This document shows positions 18,001 through 26,055 of a stretch of 49,064 nt of DNA, piece by piece. Within the stretch, counting starts at the first letter, position 1. Each line of letters opens with the position of its first letter. The stretch is from an uncultured Pelagibacteraceae bacterium (GTDB taxonomy: Bacteria > Pseudomonadota > Alphaproteobacteria > Pelagibacterales > Pelagibacteraceae). The notes beneath the pieces were generated by a model. That model did not search any database. It worked only from the letters and a program-made list of their open reading frames with translations, and had not been told where the DNA came from. Location of the stretch: assembly GCA_902572515.1 (NCBI GenBank), contig CACGGJ010000007.1, positions 1-49,064 on the forward strand, read 5' to 3'. The position numbers were made by a program, and so were the translations under genes.

Positions 18001-18036
18001 ACTAAAAAAAAAGGGGGTTTTTAAACCCCCTTTTTT
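18001..18036 (-). terminator. Stem-loop between dctP and dctQ (second TRAP operon)
   Basis: The sequence AAGGGGGTTT (18011-18020) pairs with AAACCCCCTT (18023-18032) around a 2-base centre, flanked by runs of A and T on either side. Read on the minus strand it is a G/C-rich stem followed by a long T run, so it can terminate transcription after dctP while letting a fraction read into dctQM. The symmetry means it could work in both directions. Confidence 0.85.
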
Positions 18037-18053
18037 GAATTTACTAAAGTTAA

Positions 18054-19214
18054 TTAGATTTTAACTTTCTCAATTGGTCCAAACTCATTTTCATAAGCTA
18101 ATTTGTAGTTCGGTTGATTCATCAACAGATACTTCATAGTTCTCTTAGCGTATGCTTTTTGTGAGTCTACTACTTTCTTAAAGAAAGCATCCTTACCAGA
18201 AAACTCACCGATAACTTTATCCCAACCTTTTAATTGCTCTGCTAGGATAGCGTCTGATGTTTGGTAAACATTAACTTTATGCTCGTTCATCAATTTAGCT
18301 AAGTCAGTTGAATATCTAACTAATGCTTTAAAGTAGTTATCTGAATTTGCAGCATAAGCAGCATTCTTCAAGATAGCTTGATGAGCAGGCGATAAGCTAT
18401 TTAGTCTCTTTGTATTCACTGGAATTTCAAACATTTCCTGAGATTGGTGGAAACTTCCTAAGTGATAGTGTTTAGAGACATCCTGCATTCCAAACTGTGA
18501 GTCTGATGTAGGGTTGTTAAACTCTGCAGCATCAATCAAACCAGTTTTCATTGCTGGTTGGATTTCACCACCTGGCAATTGTCTCACGACCATTCCCATA
18601 GCAGTTAAAACGTTAGTCGCTAGACCAACAGTTCTATACTTCATACCTTTAACATCAGATACTTTTGTTACATTCTTTTTAAACCAACCAAATGGTTGAG
18701 CTGGCATTGGCATATGGAAGAAGCCTGTGTAATTAAATCCAACACTTTTTACTGCTTCTTCATATAATGCTCTTCCTCCACCGTACTCCATCCATCCCAT
18801 AACTTCTTGAGATGACATTCCGTATGATGGTCCAGTTCCAAAAAGAGACGCAGCAGCATTTTTACCATACCAATATGCAGTCACCCAGTGACCCATATCA
18901 ACTACACCTGAACTTACTGCTTGTCCAATTTCAGAAGTTTTAACAACAGCTCCAACTGGTTGAACATCAATTTTAAGTTTACCATCTGACATATCACTAA
19001 CCATTTTTGCGTAATCAGATGCCATTTCAAAAAAGATGTTTGCGCCTGAAGGCCAAGCTGCTTGCATCTTTAGAGTAATGTGTCCAGCTCCTAAAGCTAG
19101 GTTTGGCATTGCTACAGCTGCTGTCGCTGCTGCACCAGTCGCCGCTGCTGCTTTGAAGAACTTTCTTCTTGAAGGAGTTTTAGAACCCCTCAATGATTTT
19201 TTATTCTTAATCAT
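18054..19214 (-). CDS. dctP: TRAP substrate-binding protein (second system)
   Basis: Periplasmic binding protein of the second TRAP system, 386 residues. The twin-arginine signal TPSRRKFFKAAAATGAAATA is nearly the same as in the first dctP. Arg194 (MKYRTVGLATNVLTAMG) is at the substrate-carboxylate position of DctP proteins, and DAAEFNNPTSDSQFGMQD replaces the DATEWVGPW loop of the first protein, losing the tryptophan there. The ligand pocket is therefore probably different. The linked amidase suggests a nitrogen-containing acid or amide, which is inference. The ribosome binding site AGAGGAGA is strong. Confidence 0.92.
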   Translation of the reverse strand: MIKNKKSLRGSKTPSRRKFFKAAAATGAAATAAVAMPNLALGAGHITLKMQAAWPSGANIFFEMASDYAKMVSDMSDGKLKIDVQPVGAVVKTSEIGQAVSSGVVDMGHWVTAYWYGKNAAASLFGTGPSYGMSSQEVMGWMEYGGGRALYEEAVKSVGFNYTGFFHMPMPAQPFGWFKKNVTKVSDVKGMKYRTVGLATNVLTAMGMVVRQLPGGEIQPAMKTGLIDAAEFNNPTSDSQFGMQDVSKHYHLGSFHQSQEMFEIPVNTKRLNSLSPAHQAILKNAAYAANSDNYFKALVRYSTDLAKLMNEHKVNVYQTSDAILAEQLKGWDKVIGEFSGKDAFFKKVVDSQKAYAKRTMKYLLMNQPNYKLAYENEFGPIEKVKI

Positions 19215-19225
19215 TTATTCTCCTC

Positions 19226-19241
19226 TTAGTTAATTAACTAA
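19226..19241. repeat. 16-bp palindrome in second dctP leader
   Basis: TTAGTTAATTAACTAA is a perfect 16-bp palindrome directly upstream of the ribosome binding site. Its central ten bases equal the palindrome in the first dctP leader. The flanking AAGAGGAGA is also shared between the two leaders. Confidence 0.45.
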
Positions 19242-19277
19242 AGAAATTTAAACATAGATTCAGTTTAGAGTCTTTCT

Positions 19278-19301
19278 AAAAGATGGGCCAAAATGACCCA
19301 T
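19278..19301 (-). terminator. Candidate terminator of the ABC transporter operon
   Basis: On the minus strand, downstream of the last ABC gene, ATGGGTCA pairs with TGGCCCAT (one G-U pair) around a 3-base loop at 19283-19301, followed by CTTTTAG. The T run is short, so this is weaker than the other terminators in the window. It separates the ABC operon from the promoter region of the second dctP. Confidence 0.45.
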
Positions 19302-19349
19302 ATTGAACAAATTTTAAAAAAAATTTCAATTACTAGTAGAACTTAAGTT

Positions 19350-20423
19350 TTAAATTAATTTATTGTCTTCATATACACAGCATTTCTCAGCGGGAATATG
19401 AAGTTTAACATTCTGGCTTGGTATTTCCGTCTCTCTGGTGACTTTTGATTTTATTGTAAAATCTCCCATTTTGGCAGTGATTAATTTATAGTTTCCAAGA
19501 TCCTCAACCTTTTCGATATTAACATCAATTAAGTTTTCATTTTGGTTTTGTGCGATTTTAATGAATTCAGATCTAATTCCTAATTTAATATTTTTTGTTT
19601 TTAAATTGGATAGATTTGTTTGGGTTTTAATTAAAGTATTATTTATTTTAACACTATCATTTGATGTGGCCTCACTTTCAAATAAATTCATAGCTGGTGA
19701 TCCTATAAAGTATCCAACAAATGTTGTATTTGGTCTTTCAAAAAGTTCTTTGGGAGAACCGGTTTGAACCACCTCTCCTTCACTCATTACTATTATATTA
19801 TCTGCAAAAGTCATCGCTTCGTTTTGATCGTGCGTAACATAAACTAATGTTGTTTTGTATTGCTCATTAATTTCTTTAAGATTTCTTCTTAATCTAAATT
19901 TTAAATCTGGATCAATAACAGTTAAAGGTTCGTCCATTAGAACAGCGGCTACGTCCTCTCTTACAAGACCTCTTCCCAAAGATATTAATTGCTTTTGATC
20001 TGCTGTTAGTTTTCTTGCAGGAGAATTTAAAAAAGATTTTAAATTTAAAGTTTCGGCAACTGAATTAACTCTTTCGTCAGTTTTACTTTTAGAAAAATCT
20101 CTACATTTCAGTGGAAATGCTAAATTTTCATAAACAGTCATAGTATTATAGATAACTGGAAATTGAAAAACTTGAGCAATATTTCTATCTTCTGTTTTTA
20201 AATCTGTAACATCTTTATTATCAAATAATATTCTTCCAGCCGAAGGTCTAACTAATCCAGATACAATATTAAGCATTGTAGTTTTTCCACATCCAGAAGG
20301 ACCTAAGATTGCATATCTATCTCCATTTTCCCATGTCATCGAGAAAGGATTCAAGGCATAAACTGGATTTGGATCATTTGGATTGTATGAGTGAGATATG
20401 TTGCTTAAATCAATTTTAGCCAT
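19350..20423 (-). CDS. ABC importer ATP-binding protein A (degenerate signature motif)
   Basis: MalK/UgpC-type ATPase, 357 residues, of a carbohydrate/polyol importer. Walker A (GPSGCGKTT, 41-49), Walker B (VLMDEP, 161-166) and the H-loop histidine (VTHD, His198) are canonical. The ABC signature, usually LSGGQ, reads LTADQ (139-143). The C-terminal part after about residue 235 is the OB-fold regulatory domain. The partner ATPase has the reverse pattern: normal signature, no H-loop histidine. The gene overlaps its upstream partner by 8 bases. Gene content resembles the glycerol importer GlpSTPQV of rhizobia, where this would be the GlpT-like subunit; substrate unproven. Confidence 0.9.
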   Translation of the reverse strand: MAKIDLSNISHSYNPNDPNPVYALNPFSMTWENGDRYAILGPSGCGKTTMLNIVSGLVRPSAGRILFDNKDVTDLKTEDRNIAQVFQFPVIYNTMTVYENLAFPLKCRDFSKSKTDERVNSVAETLNLKSFLNSPARKLTADQKQLISLGRGLVREDVAAVLMDEPLTVIDPDLKFRLRRNLKEINEQYKTTLVYVTHDQNEAMTFADNIIVMSEGEVVQTGSPKELFERPNTTFVGYFIGSPAMNLFESEATSNDSVKINNTLIKTQTNLSNLKTKNIKLGIRSEFIKIAQNQNENLIDVNIEKVEDLGNYKLITAKMGDFTIKSKVTRETEIPSQNVKLHIPAEKCCVYEDNKLI

Positions 20424-21495
20424 TCAAACCCCCAAAAGGTGAAGATGCTAATTTTCCACCAGCATGAAACGCATAAGCTCTATCAATTTTAAAATTAATT
20501 TTTACTTTATCGTGTATCTTGAAGTTAAGAACTTCTTCTATTGAAACTATAATTTTTGTATCTCCTCTTTTTAAATGTAGCAATGTTTCTGAACCACTAA
20601 TTTCTGCAAGCTCAACTTCAAATTCGTGTCCGTTTTCGTTTAATTCAATATCAGAAGATCTTAATCCGATTTTCAAACCATCTTCGGTTAATTTAGATAA
20701 ATGTTGTGGAGCCTCTAGATTGATACCTTCAAATCTAATCTGATTATCTGAAATTTTAGCTTCTATAATATTCATTGGCGGGTCATTAGAAATTTCTGCA
20801 ACTTTTAAAGAGTTGGGGTTTTCAAATATTTCTTTTGCTGGACCAACTTGTAAGACCTTGCCTTCATCTAAAACTATAACTTCACCATTTAATTCCATAG
20901 TTTCTCTTGGGTCTGTGGTTGAATAAATTAGTATTGTTTCATCTGCTAACCCTTTAGAAAATAAATTTTTAAACTCTTCTCTAAGTTGCTCTCTCAATTT
21001 GTAGTCTAAGTTTACTAGGGGCTCATCCAATAATAATATTTTCGCATTTTTGACCAAGGATCTTGCAAGGGAAACCCTTTGTTGCTGACCTCCAGAAAGC
21101 TCTTGAATCTTTCTTTTTTCATAACCTAACAAGCCTACAGACTTTAAGGCATCCGTTACTTTTTCATTAATAACACTTTGATCTATTTTTCTTTGTTTCA
21201 AAGGAAATGCTATGTTTTCAAAAACATTTAAATGAGGATAGTTTATAAATTGTTGATAAACCATTGCTACATTTCTTTCCCAGACAGGAATTTTTAAAAA
21301 ATTTTTACCATCAAATTCAATTTCACCACTATCAGGTGTTAAAAGACCAGCTATTGTTTTTAGTAGAGTTGTTTTTCCTGATAACGTTCTTCCTAGAATT
21401 GTATACAGATTTCCTTCTTTAAAATTAAAAGACACTTCGTTTAAATGATATTGGTCATCAGGTTTATAAGACAAATTATTAGCAACTAAATCCAT
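20416..21495 (-). CDS. ABC importer ATP-binding protein B (H-loop histidine missing)
   Basis: Second ATPase of the importer, 359 residues, GlpS-like. Walker A is an unusual GRTLSGKTT (35-43), the signature LSGGQQQR (133-140) is canonical, and Walker B ILLLDEP (153-159) is intact. Where the catalytic switch histidine should be (usually YVTHD), the sequence is YSTTD, so residue 194 is threonine. A C-terminal OB-fold domain follows from about residue 235. Two different ATPases, each lacking what the other has, imply a heterodimer with one competent and one degenerate ATP site. The start overlaps the stop of the upstream permease by one base. Confidence 0.9.
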   Translation of the reverse strand: MDLVANNLSYKPDDQYHLNEVSFNFKEGNLYTILGRTLSGKTTLLKTIAGLLTPDSGEIEFDGKNFLKIPVWERNVAMVYQQFINYPHLNVFENIAFPLKQRKIDQSVINEKVTDALKSVGLLGYEKRKIQELSGGQQQRVSLARSLVKNAKILLLDEPLVNLDYKLREQLREEFKNLFSKGLADETILIYSTTDPRETMELNGEVIVLDEGKVLQVGPAKEIFENPNSLKVAEISNDPPMNIIEAKISDNQIRFEGINLEAPQHLSKLTEDGLKIGLRSSDIELNENGHEFEVELAEISGSETLLHLKRGDTKIIVSIEEVLNFKIHDKVKINFKIDRAYAFHAGGKLASSPFGGLNG

Positions 21496-22343
21496 TATTT
21501 AATAGCTCCTGATAAATTTCCTTTTGATAAATATCGTTCAACTATAAATGCAACAATAATTAATGGTGCTACTGAAACTAAAGCTGATGCTGATAAGCTC
21601 CACCAAGGAGTTACAGACGAATTTAATGCAACAATTTTAACCGGTAATAACTGGACCTCTGTAAATGTTAAAATAAAAGCAAAGAAAAAATCAATCCATC
21701 CAAAAATTATACAAAACATTCCTGCTACAATTAAACCAGGTATTGAATTAGGTAAGACCACTTTTAAAAATGCTTGATAAGGATTACAACCATCAATTAG
21801 AGCTGTCTCATCAATTTCTCTTGGTACTTTATTAAAAAAGTCGACCATAATCCAAACTGCTATTGGCATTAATAAAACAATATAAACAACAATTAGCCCA
21901 GTCAGACTATCTAATAAATTTATTGAACTTAAAAATAAAAAAAATGGAATTGATAAAACAATCGGTGGCATAATTCTTTGTGAGATAAAGAAAAAAGTAA
22001 TGTCATTATTTTTTACAAAACCCGCCTTAAATGTGTATCTTGATAATGCATAAGCAGACAATGTTCCAAGAATAATACTAATTAAACTTGCGGTACAAGT
22101 TACAAACAAACTATTAAAATATGGTTCAATTATATCTACTCCACCCCTAGCTGGAGATTTAATTAAAACCTTCCAACCTTCTAAATTTGGCTCAAAGTCA
22201 ACCCATGGAATATATGTTACTCCCCCATTAACAGACTGGAAATCTTTAAAAGATGTTGTTAAAGCCCAAAGAAAAGGAGCAACAACAAATACTGTCCAAA
22301 CGACAATAAAAAAATATTTCAAAAAAATATATAGTTTGTTCAT
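21495..22343 (-). CDS. ABC importer permease (MalG/UgpE type)
   Basis: Inner-membrane subunit of the importer, 282 residues, about six membrane segments. The cytoplasmic EAA loop that docks on the ATPases is visible as EIDETALIDGCNPYQAFLKV followed by VLPNSIPGLIVAG. The N-terminus contains VVAPFLWALTTSFK, typical of MalG-type permeases. Gene order here is binding protein, permease, permease, ATPase B, ATPase A. It starts 3 bases after the stop of the first permease and ends in a one-base overlap with ATPase B, so all are translated from one transcript. Confidence 0.93.
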   Translation of the reverse strand: MNKLYIFLKYFFIVVWTVFVVAPFLWALTTSFKDFQSVNGGVTYIPWVDFEPNLEGWKVLIKSPARGGVDIIEPYFNSLFVTCTASLISIILGTLSAYALSRYTFKAGFVKNNDITFFFISQRIMPPIVLSIPFFLFLSSINLLDSLTGLIVVYIVLLMPIAVWIMVDFFNKVPREIDETALIDGCNPYQAFLKVVLPNSIPGLIVAGMFCIIFGWIDFFFAFILTFTEVQLLPVKIVALNSSVTPWWSLSASALVSVAPLIIVAFIVERYLSKGNLSGAIK

Positions 22344-22346
22344 TAT

Positions 22347-23210
22347 CTATTCTTTTAATAAAACTTTAGTTAATACTTTTGCTATAATAGTTAGACTTAT
22401 GATCATAATTATTAAGTAAGTAAATGACATCGACGCTGCATAACCCATCTGAAATTCTCTTAGCCCTTTTATAAAAATATAAAAACTTGAAGTTTCGGTT
22501 GAAGTTCCTGGACCACCAGAAGTTAAAACGTAAACTGTATCCATTATCTTTGAAGCCTCAATTAACCTTATAATTATTGCTCCAATAGATATAGGGGCCA
22601 TCAAAGGAAATGTTACATAAATAAATTTTCTGACTGGACTAGCACCATCAATCGCAGCGGCCAAAAATGGTTCTTTAGGCAATGATAATAAGCCTGCTAA
22701 CAAAAGCAGAAACATAAAAGGTGTCCATTGCCATACCTCAACTATAATTACTGTAAATTTTGCGATAACTGGGTCTGTCAACCACTTGGGAGCTACACCA
22801 AAAACTGATAACAAATCATTTACTGGTCCAAGAGACTCATGAAAAAAAGTTCTCCAAATAACTGTCATGATCACCGGGGTTGTCATCATTGGAACTAAAA
22901 AAAGAACTCTAAAAAATCTTTTAAATTTAATATCTTTCCAAACCATATGTGCCAGTGCAAAACCAATCACATATTGTAAGATAACTGTTGTAACTGATAA
23001 AAAACTCAATCTAAAAAATGATTCCCAGAATCTAGGGTCATCAGTAAATAATCTTATGTAATTTTCTAAACCTATGTAATCTAAACCAGGATTATAACTA
23101 TTCCATCCTGACAAACTTAATCTAACTACGAAAATTATTGGAAAAATTAATATTCCTATCAACACAAATAAACCTGGAAACAGAAAGAAATATTTATGCT
23201 TAAAATTCAT
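22347..23210 (-). CDS. ABC importer permease (MalF/UgpA type)
   Basis: Inner-membrane subunit, 287 residues, with about six membrane segments. The EAA loop is EPFLAAAIDGASPVRKFIYV followed by TFPLMAPISIG, and the IDGASP core is canonical. The N-terminus (FLFPGLFVLIGILIFPIIFV) is that of MalF/UgpA-type permeases. The late stretch VYVLTSGGPGTSTETSSFYI is also typical of sugar/polyol permeases. It follows the binding-protein gene after 74 bases that contain a strong stem-loop. Confidence 0.93.
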   Translation of the reverse strand: MNFKHKYFFLFPGLFVLIGILIFPIIFVVRLSLSGWNSYNPGLDYIGLENYIRLFTDDPRFWESFFRLSFLSVTTVILQYVIGFALAHMVWKDIKFKRFFRVLFLVPMMTTPVIMTVIWRTFFHESLGPVNDLLSVFGVAPKWLTDPVIAKFTVIIVEVWQWTPFMFLLLLAGLLSLPKEPFLAAAIDGASPVRKFIYVTFPLMAPISIGAIIIRLIEASKIMDTVYVLTSGGPGTSTETSSFYIFIKGLREFQMGYAASMSFTYLIIMIISLTIIAKVLTKVLLKE

Positions 23211-23241
23211 TTATATAAAAAGGATTATATTATTTTTGTAA

Positions 23242-23271
23242 TATGTGGCCATTTAAATTAATGGCCACATA
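23242..23271 (-). terminator. Stem-loop between ABC binding-protein and permease genes
   Basis: A perfect 11-bp stem, TATGTGGCCAT (23242-23252) with ATGGCCACATA (23261-23271), closes an 8-base loop. On the minus strand it follows the binding-protein gene, and the downstream sequence TTACAAAAATAAT has only a poor T run. It is more likely a 3'-end stabiliser or partial terminator than a strong stop. Confidence 0.65.
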
Positions 23272-23284
23272 AAGTATTTTTAAA

Positions 23285-24823
23285 TTATAGCTTGTTGTCT
23301 TCCATTTTGACACCAACAGCATAGGCATCTTGAACTGCTTTTTTACCTACTCTGCTTACAATTGCTTCCCACTCTTTAGCAACTTCGTCTAAAGCTTCTT
23401 GAGGAGATAATTGTCCTGCTAAAGCTTTTGAAGTTCCTGTAGCAACAGCACTTGTAAATTCAAATACACCTGGAACTCTTAGAGGGAAAACTCTGTTATT
23501 ACTCTTTTCCATATCTAAAAGTGTTTGAGTGTAACTGTTAGCAATTTCAGGATCCCAACCCATACTATTGATATAGATGTTAGGGTCAAAGTCTGAGTTT
23601 TTAAATGGGTTAACACCAAATCTACCAATAGCTAAATCAGCTTGGTGGTTTGCACCATTAGAAAAGAAGCAAAGATAATCAAATGCCATATCTTTTACTT
23701 TACTTTTCTTAGCAACACCTACAGCCCAACCCCAAACAATGTAAGGAGCCTGGTTGTATTGGTTTTCCCAGCTATTAGATACTCTGTTCCAAACTCTATC
23801 AGCGCCTGGAAGTGGAGCTGCACCAACTTTATTTTTAATTGGGCTATCATCTTGCATCGCTGCAATAAATGCATCGTCCCAAGAGAAACTGAATAAAGTT
23901 TGTCCACCACCAAATGATCCGATTTCATCACCTAGACCAAAGTTAGTTCCTCCTGGAGGAACATATTTAGTAGCTTCAACCCAATCAGTTAATGCTTCTA
24001 CAAATCCTGGGTTATTGATATTTGGCTTCATAGTTTCTAAATCAAAAAAGAAACCACCTGGAGTTCTAGGGTTTTTAGCATAAGCAACTGATCTGCTGAA
24101 AAAAGCTGCAAACATTAAGTCATCTTTTTTCATAACTTCAGCTGAACCATATTCTTTTTCACCATCTCCATCCCAATCCCAATCATTGAAATATTTAGCC
24201 ATTTGAGCGTATTCTTTCCAAGTTCTTGGAACTCTTAACTCATTACCTGTGTCAGCTTTATATTTCTTCTGCATTTCTGGATTATCGATGACATCTTTTC
24301 TATATTTTAGATAATGTCTGTCACCATCAACTGGGTATTGATACATAGTTCCATCCCAAGATGATACACCCATATGAGATTTAGTTACGTCTTTCATCTC
24401 AGGTGAGTTCATATACTTCTTAGGAACTGGTGCTAAATATCTTTTCCAGTCATTGATGAAGTTAGAAAATCCAAACACAACATCATAAGGAGCTTGTCCA
24501 GCTTGGAAAGGAACCATTGCTTTTGAGTACAAATCACCTGCTGGTGTATGTGTAACTTCAACTTTTGCACCAGTTAATTTCTCAAACTGTTCAGCATGTA
24601 AGGCTGTTGGCTCTCCCATTACTGGAATTGCGTGAGTGTTTATTTTAAGAGTTTTTCCTTTGTAATTTTTCTTAGACATCTTCTCATAAGAACAGTCACC
24701 AGGAATATCTCCTGTAGCTTTGATATGTGGAAATTGATCGCTCCACTTATCAGCATATGCCATAGGACTAAATATCATTAAACTTGATATAATAGCCGTC
24801 AAGCAAGTTTTCATTAGTTTCAT
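23285..24823 (-). CDS. ABC importer substrate-binding protein (GlpV-like)
   Basis: Extracellular solute-binding protein family 1, delivering a polyol or carbohydrate to the importer. The ATG at 24823 is chosen over one at 24841 because AGAGAGAGG lies 5 bases before it. The 512-residue product begins with a signal peptide (MKLMKTCLTAIISSLMIFSP, cleavage after AYA). The large size, an acidic patch YFNDWDWDGDGEKEYGSAEV, and aromatic-rich segments (FSFSWDDAFIAAMQ) resemble the GlpV glycerol-binding group. No glpK or glpD is in the window, so glycerol itself is not established. It follows the alcohol dehydrogenase gene closely. Confidence 0.88.
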   Translation of the reverse strand: MKLMKTCLTAIISSLMIFSPMAYADKWSDQFPHIKATGDIPGDCSYEKMSKKNYKGKTLKINTHAIPVMGEPTALHAEQFEKLTGAKVEVTHTPAGDLYSKAMVPFQAGQAPYDVVFGFSNFINDWKRYLAPVPKKYMNSPEMKDVTKSHMGVSSWDGTMYQYPVDGDRHYLKYRKDVIDNPEMQKKYKADTGNELRVPRTWKEYAQMAKYFNDWDWDGDGEKEYGSAEVMKKDDLMFAAFFSRSVAYAKNPRTPGGFFFDLETMKPNINNPGFVEALTDWVEATKYVPPGGTNFGLGDEIGSFGGGQTLFSFSWDDAFIAAMQDDSPIKNKVGAAPLPGADRVWNRVSNSWENQYNQAPYIVWGWAVGVAKKSKVKDMAFDYLCFFSNGANHQADLAIGRFGVNPFKNSDFDPNIYINSMGWDPEIANSYTQTLLDMEKSNNRVFPLRVPGVFEFTSAVATGTSKALAGQLSPQEALDEVAKEWEAIVSRVGKKAVQDAYAVGVKMEDNKL

Positions 24824-24828
24824 TATTA

Positions 24829-24837
24829 CCTCTCTCT
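24829..24837 (-). promoter_or_regulatory. Ribosome binding site fixing the start of the ABC binding protein
   Basis: AGAGAGAGG on the minus strand ends 5 bases before the ATG at 24823. This decides between that start and the in-frame ATG at 24841, which has no comparable site. Confidence 0.7.
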
Positions 24838-24849
24838 TCATTTACTTAA

Positions 24850-25911
24850 TTACGGAACTAAAACAGCTCGTCCCTTAACTTTACCGTCGTTAAGATCATG
24901 GAGTGCTTTATTAGCATCGTCTAATTTATACTCTTGCATGGATAGCTTCACTTTTCCTCGATCAGCTAACTCCATCAATTCATATAACTCAGACCACGTT
25001 CCCACTAAATTACCTACGATTGTTTTTTCAGAAATAATTAAATCAACTGCTAATGATTTAATTTCTTCTCCGTATCCAACAATGTAGTAAAAACCACCAT
25101 TAGAAGTCATTTGAATTCCCATGGCAGTAGATCCTTTTTCACCTACGAAATCGATAACAGCTTCTGAACCTTTTCCTTTAGTTAGTTCTTGAACTTTTTC
25201 AATTTCGTTTCCATCAATTAAAACTCCGTGATCGCCACCGAGTTCCATTGCATGTTTTAAGGCTGCTTCAGATTTCTCAACAATAATAATGTCAGCTGCA
25301 CACATCGCTTTCAAACATTGAATAGCAATATGTCCTAAACCTCCTGCACCAATTATCGTACAGCTTTGACCTGGCAATAAATGTCTAGTTGCCTTTTTAA
25401 CAACTCTATAAGCTGTAAGACCTGCATCCGAAAAAGGTGCAACATCTTTAGGTGCTAAAACTTTTGGAAGTTTAATTAAATTTCTAACACTTGTTTTTAA
25501 TAGTTCAGAATATCCACCTTCTTTAATACTTAATCCAGGAAATGCTCCAGCAGCAGCATGCATATCATTACCTCTTCTGCAGTCCAAACAAGTACCACCT
25601 GTTCCTGAAATTAATGGATGTAAAATAACTGGATCACCTTTTTTAAAATCAGTTACGTCTTTACCAACATCCTCTACCCATCCTGCATTTTCATGTCCCA
25701 TCACACATGGCAACAAAGTTCCATCTGGATCTTGAATATGTTTCCATACTCCTTCAATAATATGTAAATCTGTTCTGCAAACTCCTGCAGCACCAATTTT
25801 AACAATTACATCTGATGCCTTCTCAATCTTAGGATCTGGCAATTCTTCACCTGTAACCCAAACTTTTTCTTTCATTTCTGGGTCATACTTGTGCAAAACC
25901 TGTGCTTTCAT
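24850..25911 (-). CDS. Zinc-type NAD(P)-dependent alcohol dehydrogenase (MDR family)
   Basis: Oxidises an alcohol or polyol with NAD(P). Catalytic zinc ligands can be read as Cys45 (AAGVCRTDLH), His73 with Glu74 (MGHENAG) and Asp157 (FSDAGLTAY); the nucleotide site is IIGAGGLGHIAIQCL. The structural-zinc lobe is damaged: only Cys108 and Cys111 (GGTCLDCRRG) of the usual four cysteines remain, with Gly and Ala/His at the other positions, so a structural zinc is probably absent. It is the first gene of the ABC operon and divergent from the regulator, which suggests it acts on the imported substrate. The 353-residue length is normal. Confidence 0.92.
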   Translation of the reverse strand: MKAQVLHKYDPEMKEKVWVTGEELPDPKIEKASDVIVKIGAAGVCRTDLHIIEGVWKHIQDPDGTLLPCVMGHENAGWVEDVGKDVTDFKKGDPVILHPLISGTGGTCLDCRRGNDMHAAAGAFPGLSIKEGGYSELLKTSVRNLIKLPKVLAPKDVAPFSDAGLTAYRVVKKATRHLLPGQSCTIIGAGGLGHIAIQCLKAMCAADIIIVEKSEAALKHAMELGGDHGVLIDGNEIEKVQELTKGKGSEAVIDFVGEKGSTAMGIQMTSNGGFYYIVGYGEEIKSLAVDLIISEKTIVGNLVGTWSELYELMELADRGKVKLSMQEYKLDDANKALHDLNDGKVKGRAVLVP

Positions 25912-25943
25912 CGTTTTCTCTCCCTTTTAATTTTAAAAAGCTT

Positions 25944-25972
25944 ATTAAAAAATCGAAGTCCAATGGAGTCAA
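25944..25972 (-). promoter_or_regulatory. Candidate promoter of the alcohol dehydrogenase-ABC operon
   Basis: On the minus strand, -35 TTGACT (25972-25967) and -10 TTTAAT (25949-25944) are separated by 17 bases. A GGGAGAG ribosome binding site follows before the ATG at 25911. It lies in the 144-base divergent gap with the regulator gene. An imperfect dyad (TTCAAATAGTTAAC at 25988-26001 facing GTTAGTTGTTGAA at 26016-26028) just upstream could be an operator. Confidence 0.55.
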
Positions 25973-26020
25973 TGCCGCTTTTAAGTGTTCAAATAGTTAA
26001 CAAATGCAACCTGTGGTTAG

Positions 26021-26049
26021 TTGTTGAATAGTCTATTTTTATTTATCAT
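26021..26049 (+). promoter_or_regulatory. Candidate promoter of the GAF/Fis regulator (leaderless)
   Basis: -35 TTGTTG (26021-26026) and -10 TATCAT (26044-26049) have a 17-base spacer. The -10 ends only 6 bases before the ATG at 26056 and no ribosome binding site is visible, so the transcript would start at or next to the start codon. The -35 overlaps one arm of an imperfect dyad, which would allow self-repression. Confidence 0.4.
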
Positions 26050-26055
26050 TTAAAA

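Noticed and set aside
23642-24083. Several frames antisense to the ABC binding-protein gene
   Set aside because: Shadows of the well-supported minus-strand gene.
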